Assembly (NCBI GenBank): GCA_016926875.1
Contig: JAFGNU010000009.1
Coordinates: 1-64,000, forward strand
DNA length: 64,000 bases
Direction: 5' to 3'
Source of the DNA: Anaerolineae bacterium
GTDB lineage: Bacteria > Chloroflexota > Anaerolineae > Aggregatilineales > Aggregatilineaceae
Below, piece after piece: positions 63,810-64,000 of the stretch. The translations under genes were made by a program, and so were the position numbers. Every line of letters starts with the position of its first letter. The stretch's first letter is position 1. The notes beneath the pieces were generated by a model. The model saw only the letters and a list, made by a program, of their open reading frames with translations. It was not told the origin of the DNA and searched no databases.

Positions 63810-64000
63810 ATGCAGGCACGGTTTATTCGCTTTGGCGAAGTCGAGATCGACGGTGTGCGCCATACAAAAGACGTGGTGATCGACAGGGGCAAGGTGATCA
63901 AGCGCGACAAGACCGAATCCCGCAAGCATAAGGCGCGCTTTGGGCATACGCCGCTGTCGGCCAAAGAAAACATACCCTGGAACTGCCAGCGCCTGATCAT
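63810..64000 (+). CDS. Mth938-like domain protein, cut by window end
   Basis: A frame opening at ATG 63810, 6 bases after AAAGGAGGA, runs to the end of the window without a stop. It reads MQARFIRFGEVEIDGVRHTK, then DVVIDRGKVIKRDKTESRKH and FGHTPLSAKENIPW. The GHTPLS and IPWNC segments resemble the small Mth938 (NDUFAF3/DUF498-like) domain family. It is divergent from the TPM gene, sharing the 77-base gap. Confidence 0.6.
   Translation, partial: MQARFIRFGEVEIDGVRHTKDVVIDRGKVIKRDKTESRKHKARFGHTPLSAKENIPWNCQRLI

Overview
The window is one 64 kb stretch of a GC-rich bacterial chromosome. It has no rRNA operon, phage genes, plasmid origin or CRISPR array. The gene content fits a Chloroflexota bacterium, probably Anaerolineae-like. 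This is inferred from stacked GAF sensor kinases, two M29 aminopeptidases, TrpB2 behind a T-box, a glmS ribozyme, cdaA/cdaR, inositol-phosphate synthase, and many zinc-ribbon, FHA, TPR and beta-propeller proteins. No marker gene proves the assignment. Genes are dense, often with strong AGGAGG-type ribosome binding sites, and GTG or TTG starts are used several times.

Layout. 1-2.6 kb: end of a TPR protein, a LiaF-like membrane protein and a secreted polysaccharide deacetylase. 2.6-5.4 kb: a visibly AT-rich island holding a headless RHS C-terminus with an unknown tip, a membrane-anchored WD40 protein, a tyrosine-recombinase remnant and a second RHS scrap. 5.5-7.6 kb: a secreted S33 peptidase and a small secreted protein. 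7.9-17.2 kb: a signalling block of three histidine kinases, a PadR pair on the other strand, an AAC(3)-type acetyltransferase, a DivK-like receiver and a receiver-adenylate cyclase fusion. 17.3-25.8 kb: an MscS channel, a parvulin foldase, three two-helix membrane proteins, an NHL propeller, an AT-rich orphan gene and an ABC-2 exporter. 26-31 kb: a SanA-like protein, two M29 aminopeptidase paralogues, tRNA-Glu(TTC) and a GT-C glycosyltransferase.

31-45.8 kb: envelope and secreted proteins, T-box-controlled trpB2, a beta-helix protein, a HEPN/AbiU2-like orphan, argF with a lysine tail, a large TPR protein, and cdaA-cdaR for c-di-AMP. 45.8-46.0 kb: a strong small-RNA candidate with its own promoter and terminator. 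46-54.5 kb: unknown small genes, a secreted repeat protein, inositol-phosphate synthase, a CPBP protease, a primary-type sigma factor, a PlsC-like acyltransferase and an FHA protein. 54.5-64 kb: der, a glmS ribozyme plus glmS, an AlbA_2 protein, an FGE-like protein, a B1-type metallo-beta-lactamase homologue, a DUF2971 protein, a TPM-domain protein and the start of an Mth938-like gene.

How the genes work together. Most of the window is housekeeping and envelope sensing. Cis-RNA control is prominent: a T-box with a TGG specifier candidate before trpB2, the glmS ribozyme, the orphan RNA at 45.85 kb, and a pseudoknot-capable element upstream of the sigma gene. The AT-rich genes at 2.8-4.8, 22.6-23.5, 38.7-39.4 and 58.6-59.7 kb look like separate acquisitions, and two of them carry domains linked to defence.
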